Source of the DNA: Gammaproteobacteria bacterium
GTDB lineage: Bacteria; Pseudomonadota; Gammaproteobacteria; Burkholderiales; Rhodocyclaceae
NCBI GenBank assembly: GCA_018828385.1
Contig: JAHJVE010000023.1
Span: 1 to 64,000, forward strand
Direction: 5' to 3'
Length of the DNA stretch: 64,000 nucleotides
The notes under the pieces were generated by a model. That model saw only the letters and a program-made list of their open reading frames with translations. It did not search any database and was not told where the DNA came from. Shown here one piece after another: positions 1 to 9,531 of the stretch (positions within the stretch are counted from its first letter, which is position 1; each line of letters begins with the position of its first letter). Position numbers and translations under genes: made by a program.

Positions 1-1
1 C

Positions 2-256
2 TGGAATTTGAGTTTCATCGGCGCCACGGCGATGGTCACCGACTGCCACACCCCGGCCGAGCGGGGCAAGGCGCAGGGCATGAACGACTTCTTCGTCTTC
101 GCCGCCACGGCGGCCGTGTCGTTCCTCGCGGGGTCGATCCTACACAGCTCGGGCTGGCAAGCGGTCAACTGGATGATCTTCCCGGCCTTGGCGCTGATCC
201 TGGTGCCGCTGCTGTGGCAGGCAGCGCGAAAGCCGCTGCGATCAGATCCAAGATGA
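2..256 (+). CDS. MFS transporter, C-terminal fragment (cut by window edge)
   Basis: The frame is open to the left edge, so only the last ~84 residues of a larger protein are seen. They include the cytoplasmic-loop motif TPAERGKAQGMNDF and two hydrophobic helices, then a basic tail, as in the last helices of major facilitator transporters. Substrate cannot be told. A TTG at position 8 is not a real start because the frame continues upstream. The gene runs toward the ClbS-like gene on the other strand. Confidence 0.75.
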   Translation, partial: WNLSFIGATAMVTDCHTPAERGKAQGMNDFFVFAATAAVSFLAGSILHSSGWQAVNWMIFPALALILVPLLWQAARKPLRSDPR

Positions 257-301
257 TCGAGCCGATGCGGGAGGCGTACCGTCTAGCGGGCGCCCCAGTC
301 G

Positions 302-805
302 TTACATCACCTGCTTCCACTGCCGCATCTTCGACAGTGCGTCGTCGTAGGCCGTAGCGGTGAAGAACTGAATCCTGCGTCCGAGGGTTTGCATCGGGCT
401 CGTCGTGGGATCGAAAAGCCTAACGTCCGAATGGTGCGCCACGATGTCGAGCACCCGGTTCTGGCCCTCTGCAAGCATGGTTTCCAGCTCGCAAAGGTCC
501 CTGTTTGCGAAACGGCGTTGGAACATCCCTGAAAGACCTTCGGCGCGCTTAATCATTGTGTCCGCTGAGAAGAACGAAGCCGAAGGTCCAGGTGTCTGAT
601 CGTGTGCGAGCTGCAGAATCATCGTATTCCAGAGGATCACGTCCACCAGAATCATTGCAGCGCTGGTGTGATGGCGCTGTTCTTGCCAGATCATGGCGAT
701 GCGCCTGTAGTGGTCCGCGGGGACCGTGGCGGTTACCTCCTCCAGCTTTCGGTGGCTGGTGCGAACCTTATCTAGGAGTTCTTGTTTTGTAGTCGGTAGC
801 TTCAT
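302..805 (-). CDS. ClbS/DfsB family four-helix protein
   Basis: A 167-residue protein. The N-terminus LPTTKQELLDKV and the C-terminal stretch YDDALSKMRQWKQ match the ends of the ClbS/DfsB (DUF1706) family. ClbS in colibactin producers is a cyclopropane hydrolase that protects DNA from the toxin; other members have no known substrate. The middle is helical with no signal peptide, so it should be cytoplasmic. No colibactin genes are nearby, so self-resistance is not implied. Family placement rests on the termini and length; function is inference. Confidence 0.7.
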   Translation of the reverse strand: MKLPTTKQELLDKVRTSHRKLEEVTATVPADHYRRIAMIWQEQRHHTSAAMILVDVILWNTMILQLAHDQTPGPSASFFSADTMIKRAEGLSGMFQRRFANRDLCELETMLAEGQNRVLDIVAHHSDVRLFDPTTSPMQTLGRRIQFFTATAYDDALSKMRQWKQVM

Positions 806-1050
806 TCGGAATCCTTAATCCATTGAGAATGCGTGTGTTTGTTGGTCGGAATGCGCTTCCCTATTCGAGTGTTGAGATGACGCATGCGTAACACTGAGTA
901 TTCCGACGTGGCTAGTTGCGCTCCCTGCGACGAATAAGCCACTGATGGCACTATGGGGCATGCCATCGTTGTAACGTCAAGCGGGTGATGCGCGACTGCT
1001 CGGCGAGGTCAGCTGTTCATGGACCGCCGAATGCAAGGGTCCGACTTGCG

Positions 1051-1593
1051 CTACGGCTGAAGCTGCTTCTGCATGGTGTTGTGGTTGTAGTAATCGCTGG
1101 CGTAGACAATTTTTCCGTTCAAAACGCGAAAAAAACTCGCACCGAAATAACTGATATTCGTGCTGGAGGGTGACGTCTCGCCACTGTTTCTCTTGGTGGC
1201 GGTGAATTCCCATTCAATCGCTACGCCATCGTCGGATGAAATCGGTTGCGAGCGGAGTTTCATTTTTCGATCAGGCAAAATTTGCTTCAGAAACTGCGAG
1301 ACTTCGGTGATGGATTCCGGCCCGGTGCGGGATGCTTCATTACTAGTATTGAAATAGACGACGTTGGAGTCGATAACTTTTTTCATATCATTGGTTTTCC
1401 CGCTATTCCAAGCTTCAAGGTATTGTCGAACCACTTTCACATTCTCTGGCTCTTGTGCTTCCTGCGAGGTGGCGCTATAGGCGAACGGGGCCAGGATAAG
1501 AAACATGGCTCCCAACGCCTGCACTGAGCGATGGCGCAGGCCCTTTGAAGATTGAAATGAATGGGATGCCCAAGTGTGCTGCATGTGTTTCAT
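1051..1593 (-). CDS. secreted SnoaL-like/NTF2-fold protein
   Basis: A 180-residue protein with a basic N-terminus followed by a hydrophobic segment (about residues 26-40, ending PFAYSA) that looks like a signal peptide. The mature part begins ENVKVVRQYLEAWNSG and continues with ESITEVSQFLKQILPD and a terminal strand GKIVYASDYYNHNTM, the pattern of SnoaL-like polyketide-cyclase/NTF2 domains. These domains bind many small ligands or act as hydrolases or isomerases, so the substrate is unknown. It stands alone between the ClbS-like gene and the efflux operon. Confidence 0.65.
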   Translation of the reverse strand: MKHMQHTWASHSFQSSKGLRHRSVQALGAMFLILAPFAYSATSQEAQEPENVKVVRQYLEAWNSGKTNDMKKVIDSNVVYFNTSNEASRTGPESITEVSQFLKQILPDRKMKLRSQPISSDDGVAIEWEFTATKRNSGETSPSSTNISYFGASFFRVLNGKIVYASDYYNHNTMQKQLQP

Positions 1594-1808
1594 AGTCGAG
1601 ATTTTCTAAAGTCTGTTGAAATGAAGCCTGATTCAAAAAAATCGGTAGGTAATTTCTCTGCCATTAAGCTAATAAGGTTATGTTGTGATTGACTCCGAGT
1701 TGCTGTAACGGGACAACGGATTTCTATATGTACTTCGGTGAGGAATATCGGTTAATGGCGTTGCTGAGATGGTGTATCCCCGTGTTGGTAATTGGCTCGA
1801 GACTTGGG

Positions 1809-3272
1809 CTAATTGATTGTGCTCTGCTTGGTGGATTGCGCGGTTTCGGAAGGGGTTTCTGGATAAGCCGTTTGCCACCCCCCACCTAATGCCTTGGCTA
1901 GGCTGACCATGTTGAGCGCTTTCTTGGCCTTACTTTCGATCAACTGGTCTTCAGCCAAATAAAGCGTCCGTTCGGCGGTTAGCAACGTTAGGTAATCAAT
2001 CGTTCCAACCTTGCGTTCTCTCAAGGCGCGATCGTAGGTCAGTTGGCTGTCTTCCTTTGCCCTCATCAAGGACTCCTCGCGAACACCTTCCTGATGGGTT
2101 TCGGTCAACGCGTCTTCGACATCGCGGAAAGCGATCTGGACCGTTCGCTGGTAGTCCAGCCTTTGGCCTTCCGTGGTTGCCTTCGCGGCACGAATGCGCG
2201 CCTCGCGTTGCCCTGAGTCAAACAAAGTTTCCGAGCCTGCCAGCGTCACGCTCCAGATCAGGCTCCCGGCTGAAAAAAGCGAACCGTAACCGCTCGCCGC
2301 TGTTCCCAGTGTCAGTGGGATCCGGAAGCGGGGAAAGAGATCGGCAACGGCGACATTGGCTTTGGCTGTTGCCGCGGCAAGTTTTCGTTCAGCTGCCCGA
2401 ATGTCGGGTCGATCCCGCAGAACCTGGGAGGGAATGGACACAGGCAACGTTGGGGGGGCGGGAACCGGAGAGGTGGATTGCGCCAACTGGGCTTGCCAAT
2501 CGCCGGGGAATCCGCCGACGAGAACGGCAATTGCGTGAGAATGTTTGCTCACCCTGGCATGCCAGATCGGCAACTGCGCGACCGCGGCCTGCCATTCCGC
2601 GTGTGCCTGCGTGAGACTAGATGCGTCAACGATCCCTGCACTGCGAAGATGTACATTCGTGTCGTAGGTGGCCTTAGTACGTGCGACATTGCGTTCAGCG
2701 ATCGCCAAGCGCTGTTGCTCCGAACGCAGCTCGATGTAGTTCGACGCAATTTCGGCCAGCAGGCTCGTGAGAATGGCCCGCCGATCCTCCTCAATGTTTC
2801 CTGCCGTAGCATCAGCCGCCTCAATAGACTGCTTGATTCGCCCGAACAGATCAGGCTCCCAACTTGCCTCAAACTCGACTGTTTGGGTGTTGGACACGCC
2901 AATTCCTCTAGGCCAATCAACGAGTGGACTACTGCGTTGATCCAAGGTACTCGCTGCAATGCCTAACTTCGGCCCACGATCCGCAAAAATGGCATCGCGC
3001 TCGGCGCGGGCTGCCAGCAGGCGCTGCGAGGCGATTTTGAGGTCAAGATTGTTTGCAAGCGCGCGGTCAACGAGACGATTGAGTAGAGGGTCGTTGAAGG
3101 CTTTCCACCACGTCTGAAGCTCGGCCACATTGTCGGAGGCATGCTGCATTTTCTCCTGCTCGGCCCAAGCGTTCGGCACGAGTGGTACTGGCTTTTCGTA
3201 GCGAACGGCGTGAGGAACTGCACAACCGGATAACAATGCGAGGACGATGGCAGCTGTAATTGGAATTCGCAT
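1809..3272 (-). CDS. outer-membrane efflux lipoprotein, NodT/OprM type
   Basis: The start at 3272 was chosen over an upstream ATG because it gives a lipoprotein signal, MRIPITAAIVLALLSGC, with a Cys lipobox at residue 17, and lies 7 bp after the HlyD-type gene. The 487-residue protein has two outer-membrane-efflux repeats; NLDLKIASQRLLAARAERDAI and the later IRAAERKLAAATAKANVAVADLFPR are typical. It should form the TolC-like exit duct for the membrane-fusion protein and FUSC pump encoded upstream. It is the last gene of the operon. Confidence 0.9.
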   Translation of the reverse strand: MRIPITAAIVLALLSGCAVPHAVRYEKPVPLVPNAWAEQEKMQHASDNVAELQTWWKAFNDPLLNRLVDRALANNLDLKIASQRLLAARAERDAIFADRGPKLGIAASTLDQRSSPLVDWPRGIGVSNTQTVEFEASWEPDLFGRIKQSIEAADATAGNIEEDRRAILTSLLAEIASNYIELRSEQQRLAIAERNVARTKATYDTNVHLRSAGIVDASSLTQAHAEWQAAVAQLPIWHARVSKHSHAIAVLVGGFPGDWQAQLAQSTSPVPAPPTLPVSIPSQVLRDRPDIRAAERKLAAATAKANVAVADLFPRFRIPLTLGTAASGYGSLFSAGSLIWSVTLAGSETLFDSGQREARIRAAKATTEGQRLDYQRTVQIAFRDVEDALTETHQEGVREESLMRAKEDSQLTYDRALRERKVGTIDYLTLLTAERTLYLAEDQLIESKAKKALNMVSLAKALGGGWQTAYPETPSETAQSTKQSTIN

Positions 3273-3279
3273 GGCAACC

Positions 3280-4191
3280 TCACAGGACCTGTTGAGCCCA
3301 AGCGAGCAGACGCCCCTTGGGGATTGACGTGCCCACGGCAACACTGCACGTCATGCCGGCAGCAAGCATCACGTCGGGAGGCACCTTGTCGATATGCACA
3401 CGCACCGGGATGCGTTGGGCCAGCCGAATCCAGGTGAATACGGGACTGACGCTCGGCAGGCCATGCTGATCGGAGTAGTCGTTGGTGTCCGCCACGCCGC
3501 GACCAATACTGGAAACGTGACCTTGGATCAGTGAATCGAAGCCCATGAGACGAATTTGCGCTTGGTCTCCGGGAGCGATATGCCTGAGCTTGGTTTCCTC
3601 GAAATATCCGGTAATCCAGAAACTGTCCGGATCCAGGATCGCGACCTTGCTGGTACCCTTGGTCGCATAGTCGCCAGTGCGTAGGTGGAGATTTGTGATA
3701 TAGCCGTCAATGGGTGCCACGACCGTCGCTAGCCTGACATCTAGTTCGGCTTTGGCCAGCTCAGCTCTTACATGATCCACTGCCGCCCGCGCTGCACGCA
3801 CGTCACCGTTGGCTTGATCGATTCTTTCGTTGGCGATGATGTCGCCGCCGAGTGTATTGCGCCGTTTAGCAAGATTCATCTTAATTGCGAGGTCGGCTTC
3901 ATGCTGCTCAAGCTCAGCCTTCTTGTCCATAACTTCAAGTTCGAGATCCTCAGTGTCAAGCCGGTAGAGCAGGTCTCCACGGTTCACATGCTGGTTGTCC
4001 TTGATCGCGACTTCGACAACGGTGCCGGAAACTTCCGGGGCAATCTGTACAACCTCGGCACTCACGCGCCCGTCGCGCGTCCAAGGGGAGACTACATACT
4101 CGCGCCATAACACCGAGGTCAGCCATGCCATTCCAGCGACTGCCAGTAGCGTGAGAGAAATCCTAAATAGAGGTTTTAATGTCATTTTCAT
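3280..4191 (-). CDS. aaeA: HlyD-type periplasmic membrane-fusion protein (AaeA-like)
   Basis: From the ATG at 4191 the protein has 303 residues. It has one N-terminal membrane helix, the biotinyl-lipoyl half motifs (VQIAPEVSGTVVEVAIKDNQHVNRGDLLYRLD and VVAPIDGYITNLHLRTGDYA), a short coiled-coil hairpin, and a beta-barrel part ending SVAVGTSIPKGR. This is the AaeA/EmrA family, which links an inner-membrane pump to an outer-membrane factor. Neighbours on both sides are such partners. AaeA in E. coli serves aromatic carboxylic acids; the substrate here is inferred only from operon type. Confidence 0.88.
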   Translation of the reverse strand: MKMTLKPLFRISLTLLAVAGMAWLTSVLWREYVVSPWTRDGRVSAEVVQIAPEVSGTVVEVAIKDNQHVNRGDLLYRLDTEDLELEVMDKKAELEQHEADLAIKMNLAKRRNTLGGDIIANERIDQANGDVRAARAAVDHVRAELAKAELDVRLATVVAPIDGYITNLHLRTGDYATKGTSKVAILDPDSFWITGYFEETKLRHIAPGDQAQIRLMGFDSLIQGHVSSIGRGVADTNDYSDQHGLPSVSPVFTWIRLAQRIPVRVHIDKVPPDVMLAAGMTCSVAVGTSIPKGRLLAWAQQVL

Positions 4192-4204
4192 AGAAGACTC
4201 GGAA

Positions 4205-4399
4205 TCAGAATAAAAGGACGAAGGCTGCGATGATCGATACGAGTAGGGAGAACTCAAACAATGCCGGATGCCAGAAAAGCCGTATCACGCCTGTCCTCGC
4301 CAGCACCGGGCGGATTGCGAGAAATAGCAGCCACGCCACGACGATGTAGAAGAGCAGCGGAGGTATGTAAATGCCCGCGACTGAAAATTCACTTAACAT
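4205..4399 (-). CDS. aaeX: AaeX-like small membrane protein (DUF1656)
   Basis: A 64-residue protein with two membrane helices: IYIPPLLFYIVVAWLLFLAI and FEFSLLVSIIAAFVLLF. Size, the central TGVIRLFWHPALFEF segment and the position between the FUSC pump and the HlyD protein identify the DUF1656/AaeX family. Its start overlaps the end of the pump gene by 11 bp, indicating translational coupling. The molecular role of AaeX is unknown. Confidence 0.88.
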   Translation of the reverse strand: MLSEFSVAGIYIPPLLFYIVVAWLLFLAIRPVLARTGVIRLFWHPALFEFSLLVSIIAAFVLLF

Positions 4400-6455
4400 T
4401 GCGAGTTTCTTGGTTGGTGGCGAACCAGTCGCCGTGAAGTTCGACTAACCCACTCATATCTCGGATGCAGGCGGAAATACGATGGATAGCCCTTCGATTC
4501 GTCGGGTGGGTATCTGCAGACGCGTGGACGACTTCACTAATAACGGCCAGACGCTTGCCCGTCCCTTGCGTGGGATTCCCGGTCTCGTTCAACGCCTCGG
4601 AGGCTTGTTGTCGCACCGAGGTGGGCACCTCAGTATCCTGCAGCGTTAGGTGCAGCCTCGCTGCGGACCGACCTAAATGCAGCACACCAACACCCTTGCT
4701 CAGCAGCGTAGAGGCGTACTCTTTATCTGCTTTCAGGTTCGCCGCAATCCCGACCAGTCGATGGTGCTGCAGGTGTTCCCACACTAGCCGCGAGCCGCTG
4801 TATCCGCTACTGATCAACTGGCGGACATCGTTGCGAATCGCATTGCTTAAGCGTCTGGCATTTCTGCGCGGATCGTGCGGCAGGATCAGTTTTAGGACAT
4901 AGACGGTTGCGATAACTGCGATCATCCAGCCAAGCGCCTTATTGAAGAACGCCGGCATGTCGTAACTCATCAGGTTTGTCTCGCCGATCAGCGTGTTGAA
5001 GGCGACCAGGTATCCCATTCCGGCAAACGCATAGCTTGGTTTCGTGATCGCATAGAAGCCAGCGATCCAGAATGGCAGCATCGCAGCGATCATCAACGGA
5101 AAGCCCTGCACATGTGGTAGCAGGAAAAATCCGCACAAGAACGCAGGCGCTATGGCTACCGCCGTACCTTTGACGAAGGACACTGCGCCTGCAACTGGGT
5201 TGCCTGTCATGGCCATCAGAATGCCGTAGGGAGCAAGCAGCAAGATCGCGGTTTGCCAATCGCGCCAGCCCGTCAGCAAACCCAGTTCGCCGACGAGAGT
5301 AATGAAGATCAGTGCGCGGATTCCGTTCTTGACCGCGCTATGCCAGTCCCGATGAAAGCGAAAGCTGGCAGTACGGTGCGCGCGCGGGCTGTGCAGTTGG
5401 ACCAACCCGATGAGTGCGGCCTCCCAGTCGCTAATCACCTCTATCAGACGGTCCAGATTGATGAGTGCAGTGGAACTCCCTCTTTTCGCCTCGGTCTCGT
5501 CCACCATCCGGTTTAGCCTTCGACGAAGCTGAGCCACTTTTTGCAGGGCCTCTTTAAGTTGGCTTCCTTCGCCACTCTCGACCAGCTCGATGGCTTGGCC
5601 TAGCAACTCGACAGTTTGCTCCGCTGCCGCGCGCTGGGTGTGGTCTTCCATATCCAGTCGTGTGGAGGACTCCGTCGCTCCCAGGAGCGCGCCAAAGAGT
5701 GCGGCCAGTCCATCCCTGACGGCACCGGCACGAACGGCGACCTCCGGTGACTCCGCACGGCTGACTTCGAGGAGATCGTCAATGGCAAACAGTCCGGCGA
5801 TCTGCTCGGGTGTGGCTTGGGAGGCAGGTTGGCCGCCATTACGAGTCCGCGCAAGGATGAGCCGACCCACTTTCCCCAATTCCAAGGCGATGGCCGACTC
5901 CAGCTTTTCACGTGTTGCACGGCGTGAGAACAGGGCGCTGACCACGCCAAGACAGACGACACCGACTGCAACGGTCGCTATACGCCCTGCCACACCGTTG
6001 AAGGCATGTGCGGGATTTTCCAATACCCCATAAGCTGCGAACCCAACGGTGTAGCCAAGGACCGCAAAGGTGGTCGAGCGGAAGTGGCGCAATACGGTCG
6101 CCGCAGCGCTGCACATGCCCAGCCACAGGCCATAGCCGATCAGAAAGAGTGCCGGCGCCTGAATGGTCAGACCCAGCAGCACGATGGCGGCAATCCCGCC
6201 GATGACCGTTCCGGCCAGGCGCGACGCGCCCTTGCCGAGCGTGGCACCTTGACTTGCGCTGGCGACGAGCATGACTGAGTTCGCCGCTGAATATGGAGTG
6301 TCTAGTTGGAGCGAATAGGCCACGGCATAAGCCAGCGCGGCCGCGGCTGCGGAGCGGAATACATAAGCCCAGCCCGGCGTGAGCACGTTCACAGAAGCTA
6401 GCGCCGTGAGCGCATGTTGCGCATAGCTCCGACCTTTCAGAAGCAACATGTTCAT
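4389..6455 (-). CDS. aaeB: FUSC-family inner-membrane efflux pump (AaeB-like)
   Basis: A 688-residue protein with two hydrophobic blocks, about residues 25-180 and 370-520, separated by a soluble helical region: the FUSC (fusaric acid resistance/AaeB) architecture. It should be the energy-coupled inner-membrane part of a tripartite exporter for aromatic acids or similar compounds. First gene of a four-gene leftward operon (aaeB-aaeX-aaeA-outer-membrane factor). The usual divergent LysR regulator gene is missing; a perfect 10-bp dyad lies upstream instead. Confidence 0.9.
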   Translation of the reverse strand: MNMLLLKGRSYAQHALTALASVNVLTPGWAYVFRSAAAAALAYAVAYSLQLDTPYSAANSVMLVASASQGATLGKGASRLAGTVIGGIAAIVLLGLTIQAPALFLIGYGLWLGMCSAAATVLRHFRSTTFAVLGYTVGFAAYGVLENPAHAFNGVAGRIATVAVGVVCLGVVSALFSRRATREKLESAIALELGKVGRLILARTRNGGQPASQATPEQIAGLFAIDDLLEVSRAESPEVAVRAGAVRDGLAALFGALLGATESSTRLDMEDHTQRAAAEQTVELLGQAIELVESGEGSQLKEALQKVAQLRRRLNRMVDETEAKRGSSTALINLDRLIEVISDWEAALIGLVQLHSPRAHRTASFRFHRDWHSAVKNGIRALIFITLVGELGLLTGWRDWQTAILLLAPYGILMAMTGNPVAGAVSFVKGTAVAIAPAFLCGFFLLPHVQGFPLMIAAMLPFWIAGFYAITKPSYAFAGMGYLVAFNTLIGETNLMSYDMPAFFNKALGWMIAVIATVYVLKLILPHDPRRNARRLSNAIRNDVRQLISSGYSGSRLVWEHLQHHRLVGIAANLKADKEYASTLLSKGVGVLHLGRSAARLHLTLQDTEVPTSVRQQASEALNETGNPTQGTGKRLAVISEVVHASADTHPTNRRAIHRISACIRDMSGLVELHGDWFATNQETRNVK

Positions 6456-6540
6456 TGATATTTAGATCCGTGGGCTCGAGACTCAGGCAAGCCAATCGTT
6501 AGGAGTTGTTGAGCAATAAGAATGATTGCTACTATTGCTA

Positions 6541-6569
6541 TTTAAACATACTAACATCCTATGTTTAAA
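6541..6569. promoter_or_regulatory. 10-bp inverted repeat upstream of aaeB, likely operator
   Basis: TTTAAACATA and TATGTTTAAA form a perfect dyad with a 9-bp spacer, 86 bp before the aaeB start. It is AT-rich in a GC-rich setting. A repressor or activator site is the simplest reading; the regulator is not identified in the window. Confidence 0.5.
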
Positions 6570-6759
6570 GAAGGAAGTGACAGCCTAGGAAGGGGGGGGG
6601 GCATGGCGAGATCGCCACACGTGTAGCGCTGCGTGTGGGGACGGCCTTAACAGCTGAGGCGCTCGAACGTTTGCGGTCCCGGACGCTGTATGAAAACCCG
6701 TTCTCAACTTGAAGGTCCGTCCGGTAAAGTTTGCGGACGTATTGAACGCAGAGGTCAAC

Positions 6760-6930
6760 ATGCCCAGATTCATCGAGGGTCAAGACAGGCAGCAGGTCAT
6801 GCTGCTGCCGGAGTGTCTGGGCGACTCATGGACGAGTTGGGGTTGCGGCCTTGGAGTTCAGCGGCATACAGCCCCCCTCTAACGCCCCTCTGCACTGTTG
6901 AAGCTCTACCATGCGGTTAGGGATTGTTCG
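6760..6930 (+). pseudogene. decayed N-terminal remnant of an IS1182-family transposase
   Basis: An ATG at 6760 opens MPRFIEGQDRQQVMLLPECL, the standard N-terminus of an IS1182-family transposase. The frame breaks soon after, and further pieces appear in shifted frames: DELGL near 6832 and LKLYHAV near 6897, matching the VDELDL and LLKLYIYGYL regions of such enzymes. Several indels have destroyed it. It is a different transposase from the intact one at 9.6 kb. The rest of 6570-7120 shows no gene I can support. Confidence 0.6.
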
Positions 6931-7122
6931 CCGTGCGCGTCCAACTGCACAACCGTTTAAGTGCAGCGCCGGATGCCAAAACCCTGCAGAGATTCCGTCG
7001 AGGGTAGCTGGGCTTGAGAAAGGTTGGATCCGCCCGTATTCACCTTGAGCCTGGGGCGTAGTGAAATGCCGGCACGGCGCAGTTCTACACCACACTCCAG
7101 AAACACGCCGGCCAAGGAGGTG

Positions 7123-7515
7123 TTAGATCCTGCATCGGGCGACAAGTAATTGCTCCGAAGGTGAAGGACTTCCCCCTGCGTGGACAAGACAAATCTCGTC
7201 GAACGAGTCAACGATAAAGCCTGAACCAGTGTTGTAAACCCTGGGTACAAGTGCGATGCTGGCAAGCAAGTCGTCAAAGTACTTAAAGGCGACAACGCCC
7301 TCTTGCGGGACGGCCAGGCGCTCCAAGTCGTGATGGAACTTCGGCGCATCGCGAGCTGGTTCATTTATCCCTCTGATGACCATGATCAGCCTCCGTTCGA
7401 CCAGGCTATAGTGCTGATAAAAAGGCCGCGTGGCTCGTGGCCAAATAATTGACGCGACCGCCGAACCAATAGGTGCGTCACCAGATGCGTATGCGCTATC
7501 ATTGGGTGAATCCAT
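7123..7515 (-). CDS. hypothetical protein, doubtful
   Basis: An open frame of 130 residues from the ATG at 7515, divergent from the FadR-type regulator with a 38-bp gap. No signal peptide or membrane segment is evident and I recognise no family. The segment WPRATRPFYQHYSLVERR is followed by a more globular part. It may be a real small gene or the degenerate part of one beside the IS remnant. Confidence 0.25.
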   Translation of the reverse strand: MDSPNDSAYASGDAPIGSAVASIIWPRATRPFYQHYSLVERRLIMVIRGINEPARDAPKFHHDLERLAVPQEGVVAFKYFDDLLASIALVPRVYNTGSGFIVDSFDEICLVHAGGSPSPSEQLLVARCRI

Positions 7516-7553
7516 GTTGGATGATCCTATCTTTAGAGTATTCCCCAATCGCG

Positions 7554-8252
7554 ATGACTGATGGCACCACACTTCCGCACGCGCCGAGGCGCTCCCTGGT
7601 CGACACGACGATTGAGCTGATCCGCCGTCAGATCGAGAATGGCGTCTGGCCAGTGGGTGAGAAGATTCCGAAAGAGCAGGAACTGGCTGACATGTTGAAT
7701 GTAGCTCGCAACACCGTGCGGGAAGCTATTCGCGTGCTGTCGCATGGGCAGGTGCTTGAAGTTCGGCAAGGAGATGGCACCTATGTGCGCACCAATGTCG
7801 ATCCTGTCGAGGTCATGCGTCGTATTGGCCGTTCGAGCCTGCGCGAGCACCTTGCGCTACGCAGCATGCTCGAAACCGAAGCCGCGCGACTGGCCGCTAT
7901 CAACCGCTCCAAGGCGGACTTGGCGATGTTGCGCCGTCTCCTGAAGGCGCGCGGGGAACAAAGCGATCATGAATCGCGCGCCTTGTTCGTGGACGCCGAC
8001 ACGGCCTTTCACTGTGCCATTGCGCGGGTATGCGGCAATAATGCGCTGTCTGAGTTGTACCGCTACTTTTCGAACTCCGTTCGAATGAACACTCTGGCCG
8101 TGCTGGAGGATGAAGACTTGCCTGAGCCTGGCCTGGATGCCCATGAGGCGATCGTCGATGCGATCGAATGCCAAGACCCAGACGGAGCCGCAGAGGCTGT
8201 GCGTAATGTCGTAGCGCCGCTGGTCACCGCGCTGAATCATCGTTCGGCGTAA
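7554..8252 (+). CDS. FadR-type GntR transcriptional regulator (FCD domain)
   Basis: The start at 7554 gives 232 residues. Residues ~12-80 are a GntR winged helix (RSLVDTTIELIRRQIENG, then KEQELADMLNVARNTVREAIRVLSHGQVLEVRQGDGTYV). Residues ~90-225 are an FCD ligand domain with RSMLETEAARLAA, DADTAFHCAIARVCGN and DAHEAIVDAIECQDPDGA, whose Asp/His residues usually bind a metal. FCD regulators respond to small carboxylates. Its target is unclear: neighbours are the IS remnant and the broken receptor. An MFS partner may have been lost. Confidence 0.9.
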   Translation: MTDGTTLPHAPRRSLVDTTIELIRRQIENGVWPVGEKIPKEQELADMLNVARNTVREAIRVLSHGQVLEVRQGDGTYVRTNVDPVEVMRRIGRSSLREHLALRSMLETEAARLAAINRSKADLAMLRRLLKARGEQSDHESRALFVDADTAFHCAIARVCGNNALSELYRYFSNSVRMNTLAVLEDEDLPEPGLDAHEAIVDAIECQDPDGAAEAVRNVVAPLVTALNHRSA

Positions 8253-8514
8253 GCCGAACTGCCCCCGTTTCACCCCAATACGGAGCCTTGCCGATCCTTC
8301 GCCGCCGACACGCCGGGTGCTCAGGTTAGTCGTGCCTTTAAGCAGTTCCGTTCTGAGCGATCCAGAAGACCACATCCAGCTTGTTGTGGGGCGGGAAGCA
8401 CCATCACGAGACTCCTATCGGGCGATTGGATTCACCGCAGCTTGCACATTTCTCGCTCCATCGTCAGGCTATCTTGTTGCCTGAAGCGATTGAAGCGAGT
8501 GATAGATCGTGCAG

Positions 8515-9531
8515 TCAGAGCTTGTAGTTCAGCGTCAGCACAATGTTGCGGGGTGCGCCATAGACGACTTGGTTGTAGAACCCGCTCATAAGCGTGTAGC
8601 GCCGATCGGTTAGGTTGTTGACGGTCAGCATCAGGTCTATGTTGCGTGTTGCCCGATACTTGGCCATCAGGGAGGCTAGTGCGTAAGATTTCTGTTCCAC
8701 ATTGACGCTGGCACCTTGTGGGTTTGTTGCGCTCTGGTAAGTGCCGCTTTGCCAGGTCACCCCCCCGCCAACGGTCAACTTAGACCAATCGCCGGGAAGC
8801 CGATAGGTGGTGAATAGACGCGCAGTTGTGCGCGGAAGGTACGCACTTAGCCGCTCGCCCGTAGCGTCGGTGGAATTGAAGTGGGCAACGCCCCCATAGA
8901 TGTTCCAGTCATCGGCCAGTTCCCCCTGGAGGTCGAATTCGACACCTCTCGACTTTGTCCCATTCACTGTGTGATACGCCCACGTACCATTTGGTAGCGC
9001 GTAGTTTTCCGCCTGCGCCAAGTTATCGAGCCGCGTTTCAAACAAGGCGATCGAAGCATTCAGGCGCCCGTCTAAATATTCACCCTTCAACCCGACTTCG
9101 GTGTTTTTTCCATTGGTTGGCGGGAGCACCTGGTTGTTGACATTCCGGTAAGACGACTGCGGATTGAAAATTTCCGTGTAACTCGCATAGGCTGAGTAAG
9201 TGTCGTTGATGTCGTACACGACACCTGCATATGGGGTGAACTTGGCAGTCTTTTTGTAATGCGTAGGTGTGCTACCGTCGAATTCGTCGAGTTTATAGTT
9301 GTTGAATCGCCCGCCTAGAATAGCTTTCATGGAATCCGTTAGGGAAAGGCGCACGGCGCCATAGACGCCGCTTTGTTCGATAGTGGTATGCGTGCTGGTG
9401 AAACCGTTCGCTGCGAAATTCGGTTCAGGATACTGGCCGTCATAGCCGAAAATACTCGGCATAGGCATTGAAGGATAAACAAATCCACTGTTGTATTCAT
9501 CCTCCGTTCGACGAGACGCCAGAACCCCTAG
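8515..9531 (-). pseudogene. TonB-dependent siderophore receptor, 3' part (split by IS)
   Basis: This frame encodes the last ~337 residues of a ferric-siderophore receptor barrel. Read from the insertion point it starts GVLASRRTEDEYNSGF, continues through DTYSAYASYTEIFNPQ and GLKGEYLDGRLNASIALFETR, and ends NIVLTLNYKL with the C-terminal aromatic/hydrophobic strand of outer-membrane proteins. It joins exactly to the 5' part at 11095 when the insertion element and one CTAG copy are removed. On its own it has no signal peptide or start, so no functional receptor is expected. Confidence 0.9.

Noticed and set aside
302-805. DinB-type thiol transferase for the 167-residue protein
   Set aside because: The DinB His triad is not visible, while both termini match ClbS/DfsB better.
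7123-7515. Divergent partner gene controlled by the FadR-type regulator
   Set aside because: No family match and no clear coding signal; listed only as a doubtful gene.
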